A stretch of DNA of 20,995 nucleotides from Balamuthia mandrillaris (GCA_031835245.1 JAVKOQ010000655.1:1-20995), one strand, 5' to 3'; positions 1-10,176 are shown, counted from the first letter of the stretch. Numbers and translations: made by a program. Notes: generated by a model not told the origin, from the sequence alone.

Positions 1-434
1 CCAATGACGATCCGTTCTACGTCATTTTCATCGACTTCGCCCAAGAGCTCAGCGGGAGTAGCAGCGGTGGCCTTGCCTTTCTCCTTCTCTTTGTCCTGCT
101 CTTTGGATTTGTTGTGCTTTTTGTGTTTCTTCTTGTGTCTGTGTCTTCGCTTCCTGCTGCTACTGCTGCTGGATTCTTCTTCTTCTCCCTCTGAGGAGGA
201 CTCGGAGGAAGAGGAGGACGAGGCCTTGCCATCCTCCCCTGCCGCCGCTTGCTCTCGTTTTCTTCTTTTCTTCTCCTTTGTCCTCCTTTTTTGCTTGCGT
301 TCCTGTGGTTGCTGTGGTTGCTGTTGCTGATGATCTTGCGCGGTCGTTGTGGTCTGCATCGTGACGGCCTCCTCCACGGTGGTCTTCTTGGAGAGGGAGA
401 GGCGCAACACCAGCTTCTTCCTCTCTTCTTCCAT
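1..434 (-). CDS. Lys/Ser/Glu-rich low-complexity protein, 5' part only
   Basis: An open frame starts at the ATG at 434 and runs 144 codons off the left edge without a stop. The start MEEERKKLVLRLSL is followed by a Gln/Pro tract (about residues 35-45), a basic KR-rich stretch, Ser/Glu-rich tracts (about 70-100), a second Arg/Lys/His-rich stretch, and a more ordered segment ending in AELLGEVDENDVERIVIG at the edge. Alternating basic and Ser/acidic tracts are common in nuclear RNA-processing or chromatin proteins, but that is inference and I do not recognise the family. The ordered segment suggests that the diagnostic domain lies outside the window. The gene is divergent from the thiouridylase gene, with about 185 bases between the start codons. 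Confidence 0.6.
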   Translation of the reverse strand, partial: MEEERKKLVLRLSLSKKTTVEEAVTMQTTTTAQDHQQQQPQQPQERKQKRRTKEKKRRKREQAAAGEDGKASSSSSSESSSEGEEEESSSSSSRKRRHRHKKKHKKHNKSKEQDKEKEKGKATAATPAELLGEVDENDVERIVI

Positions 435-619
435 CTTTTCTTTCCTTCAAATTTTTTTTCCAAGAAGTTTACCTATTAGGTTTGTTTAAAGGTCGACAAA
501 AGGAATTTCATGCACGCTTGGAATAATAAATATTCTAAATATTATAGGAATGTTTGGAAGATAAAAAATGACAAGAATGATCGCAATGTGTGGAATTTTG
601 CAGACAGAAGAAGCGTGAG
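435..619. promoter_or_regulatory. Divergent intergenic/promoter region
   Basis: This short AT-rich spacer lies between two divergent start codons and must hold both promoters or 5' UTRs. A TTTTGCAG at 596-603 looks like a 3' splice site just before the thiouridylase start, so that gene may have a 5' UTR intron or another upstream exon. I see no clear TATA box. Confidence 0.4.
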
Positions 620-2644
620 ATGCAGGCAGCACAAAAGCGTAGCGGATGGTTCGGTCGTTTCTCTTCCAACGCTTTGCATCGGTGGAAAGGAAAGGGACCG
701 CTGCACCATGACCACCTCCGCCTGCATCGCTTACTCTCCAGCCGCCCCGCCATGGCGTTTTTCTCCACCACAGCAACCAACAGAGGACACCTTCGCACGT
801 TGGACCATCTCCTCGCCAAGCATCAACGGCTCGACGGCCGAAGAGCTGCTGACATCAAAGTGATTGTCGCCATGTCAGGTCTCTTTGTCATTTCTTCTTT
901 GTTCTTTCTTTCTTCTTTTTGCTGACACAAAAAAAAAAAAAAGGTGGAGTGGATTCTACCGTCAGTGCACTGCTGTTGAAGAGAAAAGGATTCAACGTGA
1001 AAGCGCTCTTCATGAAGAATTGGGACCGGCAGGAGGAGAGAGAGGGTGGCGAGTGCGAGGCCGACAGGGACTACGCCGAGGTGAGGCGGCTCTGCGCGCG
1101 GTTGGAGGTGCCGTTGCTGGGAAGAGTGGAGCTGGTGAGGGAGTACTGGATGGAGGTCTTCATGCCGTTGGTGGAGAGCGTGCGGGAGGGCCACACGTTG
1201 AACCCGGACAGCCTTTGCAACATGGAGATCAAGTTTAAGCACTTTGTTAACCATTGTTTGGAGCGGTGGAAGGACGTTGATTACATTGCCACTGGTTTGT
1301 GCCTGTGTTCTTGTTCTCTTGCTCTTCTTCATTACTTCTCTGCTTACTTTCTAAAAAATACAAACAGGGCATTACGCCCGCATCTTTGAGGAAGATGATG
1401 AAGGCGGCAAGAACGGAAGAGTGCAGCTGTGGAGAGGTGTAGATGAATGTAAAGATCAAACGTTTTGGCTGATGGGCGTTCCTCAAGCTGCTCTTCGGCG
1501 GATGATATTTCCAGTGGGTGAAATGACCAAAGAGCAAGTGCGCAGCATCGCTCAGAAAGAGGGATTCGATCATCAAGCCACCAAAAAGTCTAGCAGTGGC
1601 ATTTGTTTCATCGGACGTCGTGACTTTCCAACCTTTATACGTGAGATTCGCTTCCTTCTGCTTTCTTGTCATTTCTTTAGTTACCTTGCTTCATCATCGT
1701 CTTCTTTTTTGTTCTTCTTCTTCTACTACTACGTGCTGTCTTTCGTGGTCTGATTTCCCTTATCGTTCATGTAGAGCAATACCTAGACACAAAGCCAGGA
1801 CCTTTCAGGGATATTGACAGTAACGATATCTTAGGTGTTGTTTGGTTTGTTGAGCTCCGTGTAAATAAGTTAAAACTAACATTGAAAAGCTTTGTGATAA
1901 ATAGGGCAGCATGATGGCTTTTGTCTGTACACGATAGGCCAAGGAGCTCGTGTTCCTGGTTGTGCTCAAAAGTACACTTACCTTTCTCATACTTCTGTTT
2001 TATTCTTGTTTTGTTCTCTGCTTTGCTACCTCTTTCGTTTCTGCTCTCTTCGCTCTTCTTTGTAATTCTCTGCTCGTTGCTCATTCGTTTATAACCACTT
2101 TTTTAAAACAGGATGTATGTTGTAGCAAAGGACAAGGAGAGTAACACTGTATATTTAGGAGGAGGACAGCGCCATCCAAGCCTTTATGTAAACAGGTTTG
2201 ACGTTGACAAGGTACATTGGATCGCTGGTGAAGCTCCCAAGATCTTAGAGGTAGATTCCCTCTTCTGCTTTCTTCTATTTTTATTTCGTCTGCTGTGTTC
2301 ATTCTTTCTTTTTCTTCTCTGCTGTCTTCTCTCTTTTGCTAATCATATCCAACCAGGAACAAAAGTTTATAAACTGTCAATACCGAATACGCAACACACA
2401 AGAGCTTTCTTCCTGCACTCTCATCCCTCTCTCCTCTTTACCAAACTCTTCCACAACCGCTGATCCATCTCCTTCCTCCTCCTCTTTTCAAGTTCAGCTG
2501 GAGCGACCCAAACGAGCCGTCACCATGCAGCAAAGCGTTGCGTTCTACGATGGGCAAGCCTGTTTGGGGGGAGGGTTCATCAGCCAAGTGGGTCCTTCCT
2601 TTTGGGACATGCGCCTCCCCCTTCCCACACATGTCGTTCGCTGA
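620..2644 (+). CDS. TRMU: tRNA-specific 2-thiouridylase (MnmA/TRMU family), probably mitochondrial
   Basis: Seven exons: 620-878, 944-1294, 1368-1640, 1775-1834, 1905-1971, 2112-2250 and 2357-2644, giving about 478 residues. The family transfers sulfur to the 2 position of wobble uridine in Lys, Glu and Gln tRNAs, using ATP. The PP-loop SGGVDST is at residues 86-92 and is split by intron 1. The catalytic cysteines fall at about 178 (LCNMEIKF) and 283 (SSSGICFIG). Further family motifs are IATGHYAR, KDQTFWL, LYTIGQ and VHWIAGEAP. The first 80 or so residues are rich in Arg, Ser and His with almost no acidic residues, like a mitochondrial targeting sequence, and make the protein longer than human TRMU (421). 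The C-terminal domain has a Ser/Pro/Thr-rich insert (about residues 405-430) before the conserved VAFYDGQACLGGG. The ATG at 752 is an alternative, shorter start. Confidence 0.93.
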
Positions 2645-2846
2645 GCTTTATTTTCTTTTCTACACTATAGCCTTTTTTACAAAACTATATTATCTTTATA
2701 CATTTGTTTTTGTTGAAGAAGAAGGAGAACAAGAAAGGCATGACTGTTTCTTTGCTTTGTTTCTCTTCTTTCTCTCTTCATCAAAAATGAAAATCTTTTT
2801 GTCGAGCTGAGAGCATGAATGACCATCGACAGACACAAAAACATGA
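2645..2846. other. Convergent 3' intergenic spacer
   Basis: The spacer between the two stop codons is T-rich on the plus strand in its first half. It has no AATAAA on either strand and no further gene that I can support. Confidence 0.4.
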
Positions 2847-3212
2847 TCAACTGAAAATACTGGAAAGAGAGAAGGAGTAGATGAGGAAGAGGCCCAGACA
2901 GGTCATGAAGTAGACCAAGATCTGTTTGCGTCGAGTGAGCCCTGCGGAACCGTTCTCGTCGTCCCTTTTGCCATGGCGCCGTTGACTCCTTCCCCGCTTC
3001 TTGTTCTTCTTCTTGGTGGCCCCTTCACTTTCCTCCTCGTCCTCTTCCTCCATCCGTTCCAACTGGCGAACACGGCTCAACAAAAGGTTCATCGAGGAGC
3101 GAAGCTCTGCGCATTCTCTTTCCAGCTGGTGCACCCGCTCGCCCAGCTCTCCATGCGGTTTCGTTGTGGTGTGTGTCTTCTCCTCTTCACAGCAACCAAC
3201 AGCGGCGCTCAT
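2847..3212 (-). CDS. Predicted tail-anchored coiled-coil protein, unknown function
   Basis: A single-exon gene of 121 residues. After a short N-terminus with a GCCEEE cluster, residues about 20-55 form a leucine-containing heptad-like segment (ERVHQLERECAELRSS, then LLSRVRQLERM) typical of a short coiled coil. An acidic run (EEEDEEESE) and a strongly basic Lys/Arg region (about 65-98) follow. Residues about 99-118 are a single hydrophobic segment (ILVYFMTCLGLFLIYSF) only a few residues from the stop. This layout matches tail-anchored proteins of the ER, mitochondria or peroxisomes, with the coiled coil facing the cytosol. It resembles SNARE or tether-like proteins in plan only; I see no R- or Q-SNARE zero-layer and assign no family. 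It is convergent with the thiouridylase gene, about 200 bases from stop to stop. Confidence 0.72.
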   Translation of the reverse strand: MSAAVGCCEEEKTHTTTKPHGELGERVHQLERECAELRSSMNLLLSRVRQLERMEEEDEEESEGATKKKNKKRGRSQRRHGKRDDENGSAGLTRRKQILVYFMTCLGLFLIYSFSLSSIFS

Positions 3213-3276
3213 CTGTCACGATGTATGCAGTATGTGTTTTCGTGGCAACCAAAAAAAAAAATTCAAAAAAAAAAAT

Positions 3277-3304
3277 AGCGAGCTCCAGGGATTGAACTGG
3301 AGGA
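3277..3304 (-). other. Isolated pol III B-box / tRNA T-arm-like fragment
   Basis: On the minus strand the sequence reads CTCCAG, TTCAATCC, CTGGAG: a perfect 6-bp stem enclosing a match to the B-box consensus GWTCRANNC. It lies just beyond the 3' end of tRNA-Asp. No D-arm, anticodon arm or acceptor stem accompanies it, so it may be a relic of a second tRNA or chance. Confidence 0.3.
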
Positions 3305-3324
3305 AAGAAAAACCAAAAAGATAA

Positions 3325-3396
3325 CTCCCCCGCCGGGAATCGAACCCGGGTTGTCCGCGTGACAGGCGGAAGTGCTGCCGACTACACCACAGGGGA
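3325..3396 (-). tRNA. tRNA-Asp (anticodon GTC)
   Basis: The 72-nt cloverleaf reads 3396 to 3325. Acceptor strands TCCCCTG and CGGGGGA pair fully with one T-G wobble, and the discriminator base is G. The D arm contains GTGTAGTCGG. The anticodon arm is CCGC, loop CTGTCAC, GCGG, with GTC as anticodon. The T arm is ACCCGGGTTCGATTCCCGG, which includes the B box. There is no intron and no encoded CCA, as expected for a eukaryotic nuclear tRNA gene. It sits between the tail-anchored gene and the SLOG gene pair. Confidence 0.95.
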
Positions 3397-3524
3397 AGTT
3401 GTTGAATTTGTGAACTATTTTATATTGTAATGCTGTTGAGACCTTCACATCAGCCAACAAATGCAGTATTCGTGTGCTGTGTTTTTCCCCACAGTAGGCA
3501 GGCTTGAGGGGAGCTGTAGGTAGC

Positions 3525-3530
3525 TTTATT
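3525..3530 (-). promoter_or_regulatory. Polyadenylation signal AATAAA for SLOG gene A
   Basis: The plus strand reads TTTATT, giving AATAAA on the coding strand 17 bases after the stop codon of the downstream SLOG gene. Confidence 0.5.
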
Positions 3531-3546
3531 AGGTTGCCTGATGACT

Positions 3547-4677
3547 TTACGCAAGGTCGGCCAGCGCAAGCTGCAGCATCTTGGTGACTTGTTGTGAGTA
3601 AACTTCTCCCATCCCACTCGTTGTCTCCCTATGCCCTGCCGGACAGTGACTAAACAGTAAGTCCAATGCTCAAAGAAACAAGCTTACATGAAACAATACC
3701 AGCGATGTTGATGATGGCGATTTGGTTCCGAACAACCCAGTCATGGATGCATCGGCAGTTCTCTTCCATCCGCTCGTCGCTTACATCGTCAATCACCAGG
3801 ACAGGTCGCCATCCATCTTCCTTGCTTTGCCCTCTCCATGGCCCATAGCTCCATTTCCTACAATACGATACATTTGTGTTAGAAACAAACCAAAACGATA
3901 GAGAAGAACGGCATAGCAAAGAACACAACAAGAGTACCGCAAGTGTGCCCAGCCAATGGTCTTGTCGGTGCCGTTGCCTTCATGTAAACGAAAGGCTATG
4001 GTCCCGTCTGCATCATCCACGTTCTTTGCTATTTGAGTTAGTTCCTCATCAAGTGACTTTATCTTGCTTTGTTGATGGGTAGTCGTAGGTACCTTGCGAG
4101 TACGGGCGGCATAGCTTAGGTCACCATCTGCTGTCAGCCCAAACAACCTTTTCAGCGTCCTGTCTGGACCTATCGTTTCATACTTGTTAGTCCTCTCTCA
4201 TTTTGGAGCCAAGCCGCAGGGGTGAGTACCGCGCTCCGTGAGAAAGTTGCTAGGGGCAGTGCCACCGGTGGCAATGCCAAGAAGGCGTCCGGCCTCCAAG
4301 CCAGCCCGGTCCGCTCCCGTCTGGCCGCCAGAGATAATCTTGACCACTTTGCCAGCCCACTCCTCCACCGGCGTTACCCTTCCCCTCTCTACAGGTGTTT
4401 CTTCGGTTCCGCTTTCTCCCCCACGTCCTCTCCCTCTTCCCCTTCCGCCTCTTCCTCTATATCCATCACCACCTCTTTGTGCTCGTGTTTGTGGTTCGTC
4501 TTCTCGTCTGGAGTAGGTGGCCCTCGCTGCGACGGAGGACGAGGAACCCCAGCCCTTTTCGTCAGGCCGACCCCCACCGCCACTCGTTCTCTTGTTCCTT
4601 CTCTGGTGCGTGCGCGCTGAGGCCTCGTCCTCCCCCTTATCATTATGACGATGCTGACTGGCCGCTCCTCTTTTCAT
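3547..4677 (-). CDS. Circularly permuted YpsA-type SLOG protein, copy A (PF12694)
   Basis: Five exons on the minus strand: 4677-4230, 4169-4093, 4023-3938, 3857-3700 and 3635-3547, giving 285 residues and a TAA stop. Residues 1-105 are disordered, basic and rich in Arg/Gly (RGG-type run at about 72-86). The folded part begins at about 105 (VEEWAGKVVKIISGG). The glycine-rich loop SGGQTGAD at 116-123 is followed by GLEAGRLLGIATGGTAP, TERG, the YAARTRKNVDDADGTIAF segment, a PVLVID strand and a C-terminal WVVRNQIAIINIAGHRE. This order fits the circularly permuted YpsA SLOG family, once called 'putative molybdenum carrier'. SLOG proteins bind nucleotides or nucleotide-derived ligands; the ligand and role here are unknown. 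It is the downstream member of a tandem duplication. ATG 4677 is the first in frame. Confidence 0.82.
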
Positions 4678-4996
4678 TGTTCTCCCACCACGAGCAGGTT
4701 ACTCGCTGGTCGTCCTGTCTTTGCTGTTGGCGGTTTAGCGTTGTGTTTAAAATATTTCCAAGAATTATATAAAAGTTATATAATAAAGTTTATAACTATA
4801 AACTTGGCCAATGAACAACCTGCAACAGGTTACGGTCTGTGAGGGTGGAGCAGTCTCTGGGAAGGGTGTGGAGAAAGAGAAAGAGGGAACGTTTGGTTCT
4901 ATTGAACACGTACGTTGGTGCCATATAAGTCCGTTCTCTGTGCTGACGGCTTGGTCTCTGGTCTTTTTAAAGTGTGCGCTTTGTGTATAGTTTCTC
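4678..4996. other. Spacer between the two SLOG paralogues
   Basis: About 320 bases separate the stop of copy B from the start of copy A. The middle (about 4745-4805) is very AT-rich, with TATAAAAG-like and TATAATAAAG runs that could belong to the promoter of copy A or the 3' end of copy B. I see no gene here. Confidence 0.4.
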
Positions 4997-5647
4997 CTAC
5001 GCAAGGTCAGCAAGGGCACGCTGCAGCATCTTCGTTATTTGCTGCGCATAAGTTTCACCTAATCCACTCGTTGTCTTGCGATGCCCTTGTATATCAGTCA
5101 ACACGCTGTTGAGATCAGAACGAAATACCTTCAGACAAACAAGAAGAAACAATACCAGCGATGTTGATGATGGCCAGCTTGTTCCGAACAACCCAGTCAT
5201 GGATGCATCGGCAGTTCTCCTCCATCCGCTCGTCACTGACATCATCGATCACCAACACGGGCCTCCATCCATCTTCCTTGCTTTGCCCTCTCCATGGCCC
5301 ATAGCTCCATTGCCTTTGTATGTAAGTGTCGCACAATGTGAGCAACACAACCAACAATAACGATGATAGAGGAGAAAACGGAGTAACCGCAAGTGTGCCC
5401 AGCCAATGGTCTTGTCGGTGCCGTTGCCTTCATGCAGACGAAAGGCAATGGTCCCATCTGCATCATCCACGTTCTTTTTTTTACAAGTGGTAAGGGAATG
5501 CAAGAAGGTTAAGTGTGGTGTTTTTTGTCGTGTGTACCTTCCGAGTTGTTTCAGCAAAACCCAGGTCGCCTTCTGCTGTCAGCCCAAACAATCTTTTCAG
5601 CGTTGGATCTGAACCTACAAATCAAACTCGTCAGCTCTTCTCCCTTG

Positions 5648-5703
<56 letters not shown>

Positions 5704-6194
5704 CGTTGCTCGCTTGTCATTGCTTCTTTGGCTTGCTCTTCTTCTTTAGTACCTTGCTCAGTGCGGAAGTTTTTAGGGGCAGTGCCACCGGTGGCAATGC
5801 CAAGAAGGCGTCCAGCCTCCAAGCCAGCCCGGTCCGCTCCCGTCTCCCCTCCAGAAATGATCTTGACCACTTTGCCAGCCCACTCTTCCACCGGCGTCAC
5901 CCTTCCCCGTTGTACTAGCGTTTCCTCTCGTTCTGTCATTCCTCTTCCTCTTCCACCCGCTTTCCCTCTTCCTCTTCCTCTCCCTCTTGCTCCTCCTCCG
6001 CTAGCAGCTCCACTTGTTGTTTGAGTTTGTGGTCGTGGTTCGGGTGCTTGTCTGTAATAAGTGCCACCCGATGGGGAGGAGGGAGAGGACGGGAAAGAAC
6101 CCCAGCATGCCTTGTTGGACGTAGCCACGGCTTCTGAAGAAACACCACCTCCCGTCGTTCTTTGGTTCCTTGTTTGCCGGGTGGCCTTCTTCAT
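4997..6194 (-). CDS. Circularly permuted YpsA-type SLOG protein, copy B (PF12694)
   Basis: Five exons on the minus strand: 6194-5753, 5614-5538, 5473-5388, 5313-5156 and 5085-4997, giving 283 residues and a TAG stop. Exons 2-5 have exactly the same lengths as in copy A (77, 86, 158, 89), with every intron in the same codon and phase. Exon 3 encodes an identical peptide and exon 4 differs at only three residues. The Gly-rich loop is SGGETGAD at 114-121, with Glu where copy A has Gln. The N-terminal 100 residues keep the Gly/Arg-rich character (RGRGRGKAGGRGRG) but share little sequence with copy A until RGRVTPVEEWAGKVVKIISGG. Intron 1 carries a (CT)n repeat on the plus strand. The gene is divergent from the glycosyltransferase. 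Function is as uncertain as for copy A. Confidence 0.82.
5656..5701. repeat. (CT)n dinucleotide repeat in SLOG copy B intron 1
   Basis: About 22 near-perfect CT units, read as (GA)n on the coding minus strand. Copy A's intron 1 lacks it, so it appeared, or was lost, after the duplication. Confidence 0.9.
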
Positions 6195-6683
6195 GCTTGG
6201 TCCTTTCTTCTTTGCGGAAGAGTCGAAGTTTCCTATTAAAAAGAGAACTGTATTTTAATTTATGTTTTCCAAGAAAATGAATTTGAAAATGAAATTGAAT
6301 GATGGAAACTTCGCAACCATACAGATGAAAGAAGAAAGAGAACTCCCAGTTTTTATGTAACAGGTTTCCTCTGCCTCAAAAGACAGAGCGATGGAAGTCC
6401 CGAAGCTTGAGGGAGGAGGAAGAGTGGCCGATTTTTCGTGATGATGAAACAAATTTTGAGAATGAGAGGAATGGCAGCTGAGACTGTCACATGGTGATGC
6501 TGTTGGTGTTGACTCCACGAAATCCCTTCTGCCTTTCGAAGCACAAGCATGGGCACCACTTCTATCTCCAATTTTAAAAAAAAAGCTGCACCACCCAAAA
6601 GGGAGAAACGAAAAATGATAAATAAGAAGAACCACATGAAGGAGGAATCATAGAGGAAGCAGAGAAGAAAAAAAAAAGCGGTC
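6195..6683. promoter_or_regulatory. Divergent intergenic/promoter region
   Basis: About 490 bases lie between the start codons of SLOG copy B and the glycosyltransferase. The half nearer copy B is AT-rich, and poly(A)/purine runs (6660-6680) precede the glycosyltransferase ATG. Open frames across it have no recognisable content, no good start context and no family motif, so I annotate no gene. Confidence 0.4.
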
Positions 6684-8155
<1,472 letters not shown>

Positions 8156-8696
8156 AGTTGATGAAATGCGATCGAAAAGAGGAATGGTTTCGAGTGTGTC
8201 TCACTGTATATTGATGCAAAGATCGAATAAAGAACACAAAAGTAAGAAATGAAAAACAAAAGAAGAAAGTAGAGGAAAGGGGGTGGCGAGAGAAGGAACC
8301 AAAACGTCACTGCTATGTTGTTGTAAAGGGAAAAAGAAAGAGTGCATGCATAGTAAGAAGATAACAAACGTAAGGCTTAGCGAAAGAAGATTTGAAAGCA
8401 GTTAAAAGAAGAAAGCACCCAAAAGAGGGAAGATGCCAAAGGGAAGCATATCCCAGGGAGGTTGATAGCACGGAATACTGATATCAGAGCCAAAAGAGTT
8501 TACTTGAAATCTGTTGTTTTGGTTTTATAGCTCACATTCAACAAAGAAAACAACAACACCACGAACAGCAAACAAGCAGACAACAAACATACTTGAAAGG
8601 AATGTAGATTGGTTTGTTCTGAAAACGACCGGTGCGATAGAGAGCCCTCCACCGTTTCTCTCTTTCTCATTCTGTGGCTTATGATCGCTTATCTTC
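8156..8696. other. Convergent 3' intergenic region
   Basis: About 540 bases separate the glycosyltransferase and HTATIP2-like stop codons. Apart from the AATAAA at 8226 the region is A/purine-rich on the plus strand. It shows no splice-joinable coding segments and no RNA gene that I can recognise. Confidence 0.4.
8226..8231 (+). promoter_or_regulatory. Polyadenylation signal AATAAA for the glycosyltransferase
   Basis: An AATAAA hexamer lies about 70 bases after the TGA stop on the coding strand. Confidence 0.5.
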
Positions 8697-9796
8697 TTAT
8701 TGTTGCCCCGCAGCTGCAAGCACATGTATCTCATCCGACTCGTACAAGCGAACTTCGCCCGCGTCGCTGTCTTCTCCTCCCCTGTTCTGTTTAGCAACAC
8801 ACCATCCCTGCTCAGCGTCCACTAGCATGGCCTGGGCCACCGTTTCCACAGGTATCTCCCTGTACTTCCTCAACGGCCCCACCAACGACCAAGAGATCCA
8901 AGGCCACACCCGTTGAGCGATCGCTTCGCCAGGGCGAGGCGCGTGCTCGGGCCTCGCTGTCATCAACAAGGAAGGCCTGAAGATGCTCAGAGTGGGGAAG
9001 CCCAATGACTTGAGGTCCTGCTCCACCTCCCCTTTGACACGAGAGTAGAAGGCCCATGCGTTGGGGTTGGCCCCCACAGAGGAGACCAGGCTGAACTGTC
9101 GCACGCCTTGGGCTCTGCCAATGGTGGCAGCGGCCATGACGTAGTCGTGGTCCACTTTCCTGAACTGCTCTTGGCTGCCGGCCGTCTTGATGGTGGTCCC
9201 AAGGCAGCAGAACACGGTGTCATGCCCCGAGAAGAGCTCCTGGTGCTCTGAGAGCTGGCTCAGGTCTTCCAGAACCTGCTGGTGAAGCTTTTGGCTGATG
9301 GCGTCTGTGTCCTTTCCATCCTCCTCCTCGGTGCTATTGCTGTCCAAGTAGGTTTCGAGGGGAACACTCCTTCGCCCCAACGTGGTGACCGTGGAGAAAG
9401 TGGAGGAGCGAAGCAATTGTGTGACCAAACTCTGTGGCCCAGAGTTCGGATGAGATGATGCAGCCACGAAACAAAGAAAGCGGGAAGAAGGAAGTAAAAA
9501 ACCTTTCCAACAGCGCCTGTGGCACCTAGAACGATGGCCCTGCGTTGAGGGGCACTCATCGTAGTTCCAGTCCTGCACTCCACTTTCAGATCTTTTGCCT
9601 ACAAGGGTGGTTAAAAAAACAAGTGATCAACACCAGCTTTGTCGGTAAAATGACAAAGAAAGCAACCCGCCCCTCCAAGCTGATGACTGCGTACCTCCTC
9701 AGAGCCCCAAAAGAATGCAGCGGCCAACACAGAAAGGCCAATCGTAGCTGCGGCCCACTTGTACTGTCTTGCTCTTCCTCCTCCTCCTCCGATCAT
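8697..9796 (-). CDS. HTATIP2/TIP30-like atypical short-chain dehydrogenase with N-terminal membrane anchor
   Basis: Three exons on the minus strand: 9796-9695, 9598-9503 and 9431-8697, giving 310 residues and a TAA stop. Residues about 14-30 (WAAATIGLSVLAAAFFW) form a hydrophobic segment after a basic Gly/Arg start. The Rossmann domain begins at about 55: RAIVLGATGAVGK gives the GxxGxxG dinucleotide-binding loop (59-65), split from its helix by intron 2. Other family features are TLGRR, GHDTVFCCLGTT, KVDHDYV, FSLVSSVGANPN and the catalytic pair Tyr195/Lys199 in FYSRVKGEVEQDL, then FRPSLLM. The order matches human HTATIP2 closely, with an acidic insert at about 95-115. Family members are NAD(P)-dependent proteins of uncertain substrate. 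The anchor depends on the exon 1-2 join; ATG 9559 would give a soluble protein of 231 residues. Confidence 0.85.
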
Positions 9797-10176
9797 CACA
9801 CCCCTCCTCCCCTTGTATATCCTCCGGTTCTCCTTGTTCACACCAACGAGAAGCGTGGGGGGCAATAGCAAGACAAAGCGTCCTTCTCCTGCTTCTTCTT
9901 CTTCTTCTTCTTCTTCTTCTTCTTCTTCTTCTTCTTCTTCTTCTTCTTCTTCTTCTTCTTCTTCTTGTTCTTCTTCTTCTTCTTCTTGTTCTTGTTCTTG
10001 TTCTTCTTCTTGTTCTTCTTCTTCTTCTTCTTCTTCTTCTTCTTCTTCTTCTTCTTCTTCTTCTTCTTCTTCTTCTTCTTCTTCTTCTTCTGCTCTCCAC
10101 CGCTATCACTGATACTCCCCACTAGTTTTCTTTATAGTTTGACGAAACAAAAATAACAACAAAAAAAGGGGGAGAG
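9797..10176. other. Spacer between HTATIP2-like and 2OG oxygenase genes, mostly CTT repeat
   Basis: This region follows the oxygenase stop and precedes the HTATIP2-like start on the same strand. About 200 of its 380 bases are the CTT repeat; the rest shows no gene. Frames of poly-Ser, poly-Leu, poly-Phe, poly-Lys or poly-Arg are repeat artefacts. Confidence 0.5.
9892..10091. repeat. (CTT)n / (GAA)n trinucleotide repeat
   Basis: About 66 units, with scattered TTG interruptions in the middle (9965-10015) and pure CTT on both flanks. It reads (GAA)n on the strand transcribed for the flanking genes. Confidence 0.95.

Noticed and set aside
8525..8800. Minus-strand frame overlapping the HTATIP2-like 3' end
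   Set aside because: It lies in a different frame from the well-supported HTATIP2-like exon and has no family features.
9699..10156. Poly-Ser, poly-Leu, poly-Phe, poly-Lys and poly-Arg frames
   Set aside because: They are translations of the CTT repeat in a spacer and lack any flanking domain, apart from the HTATIP2-like exon 1, which uses a different start.
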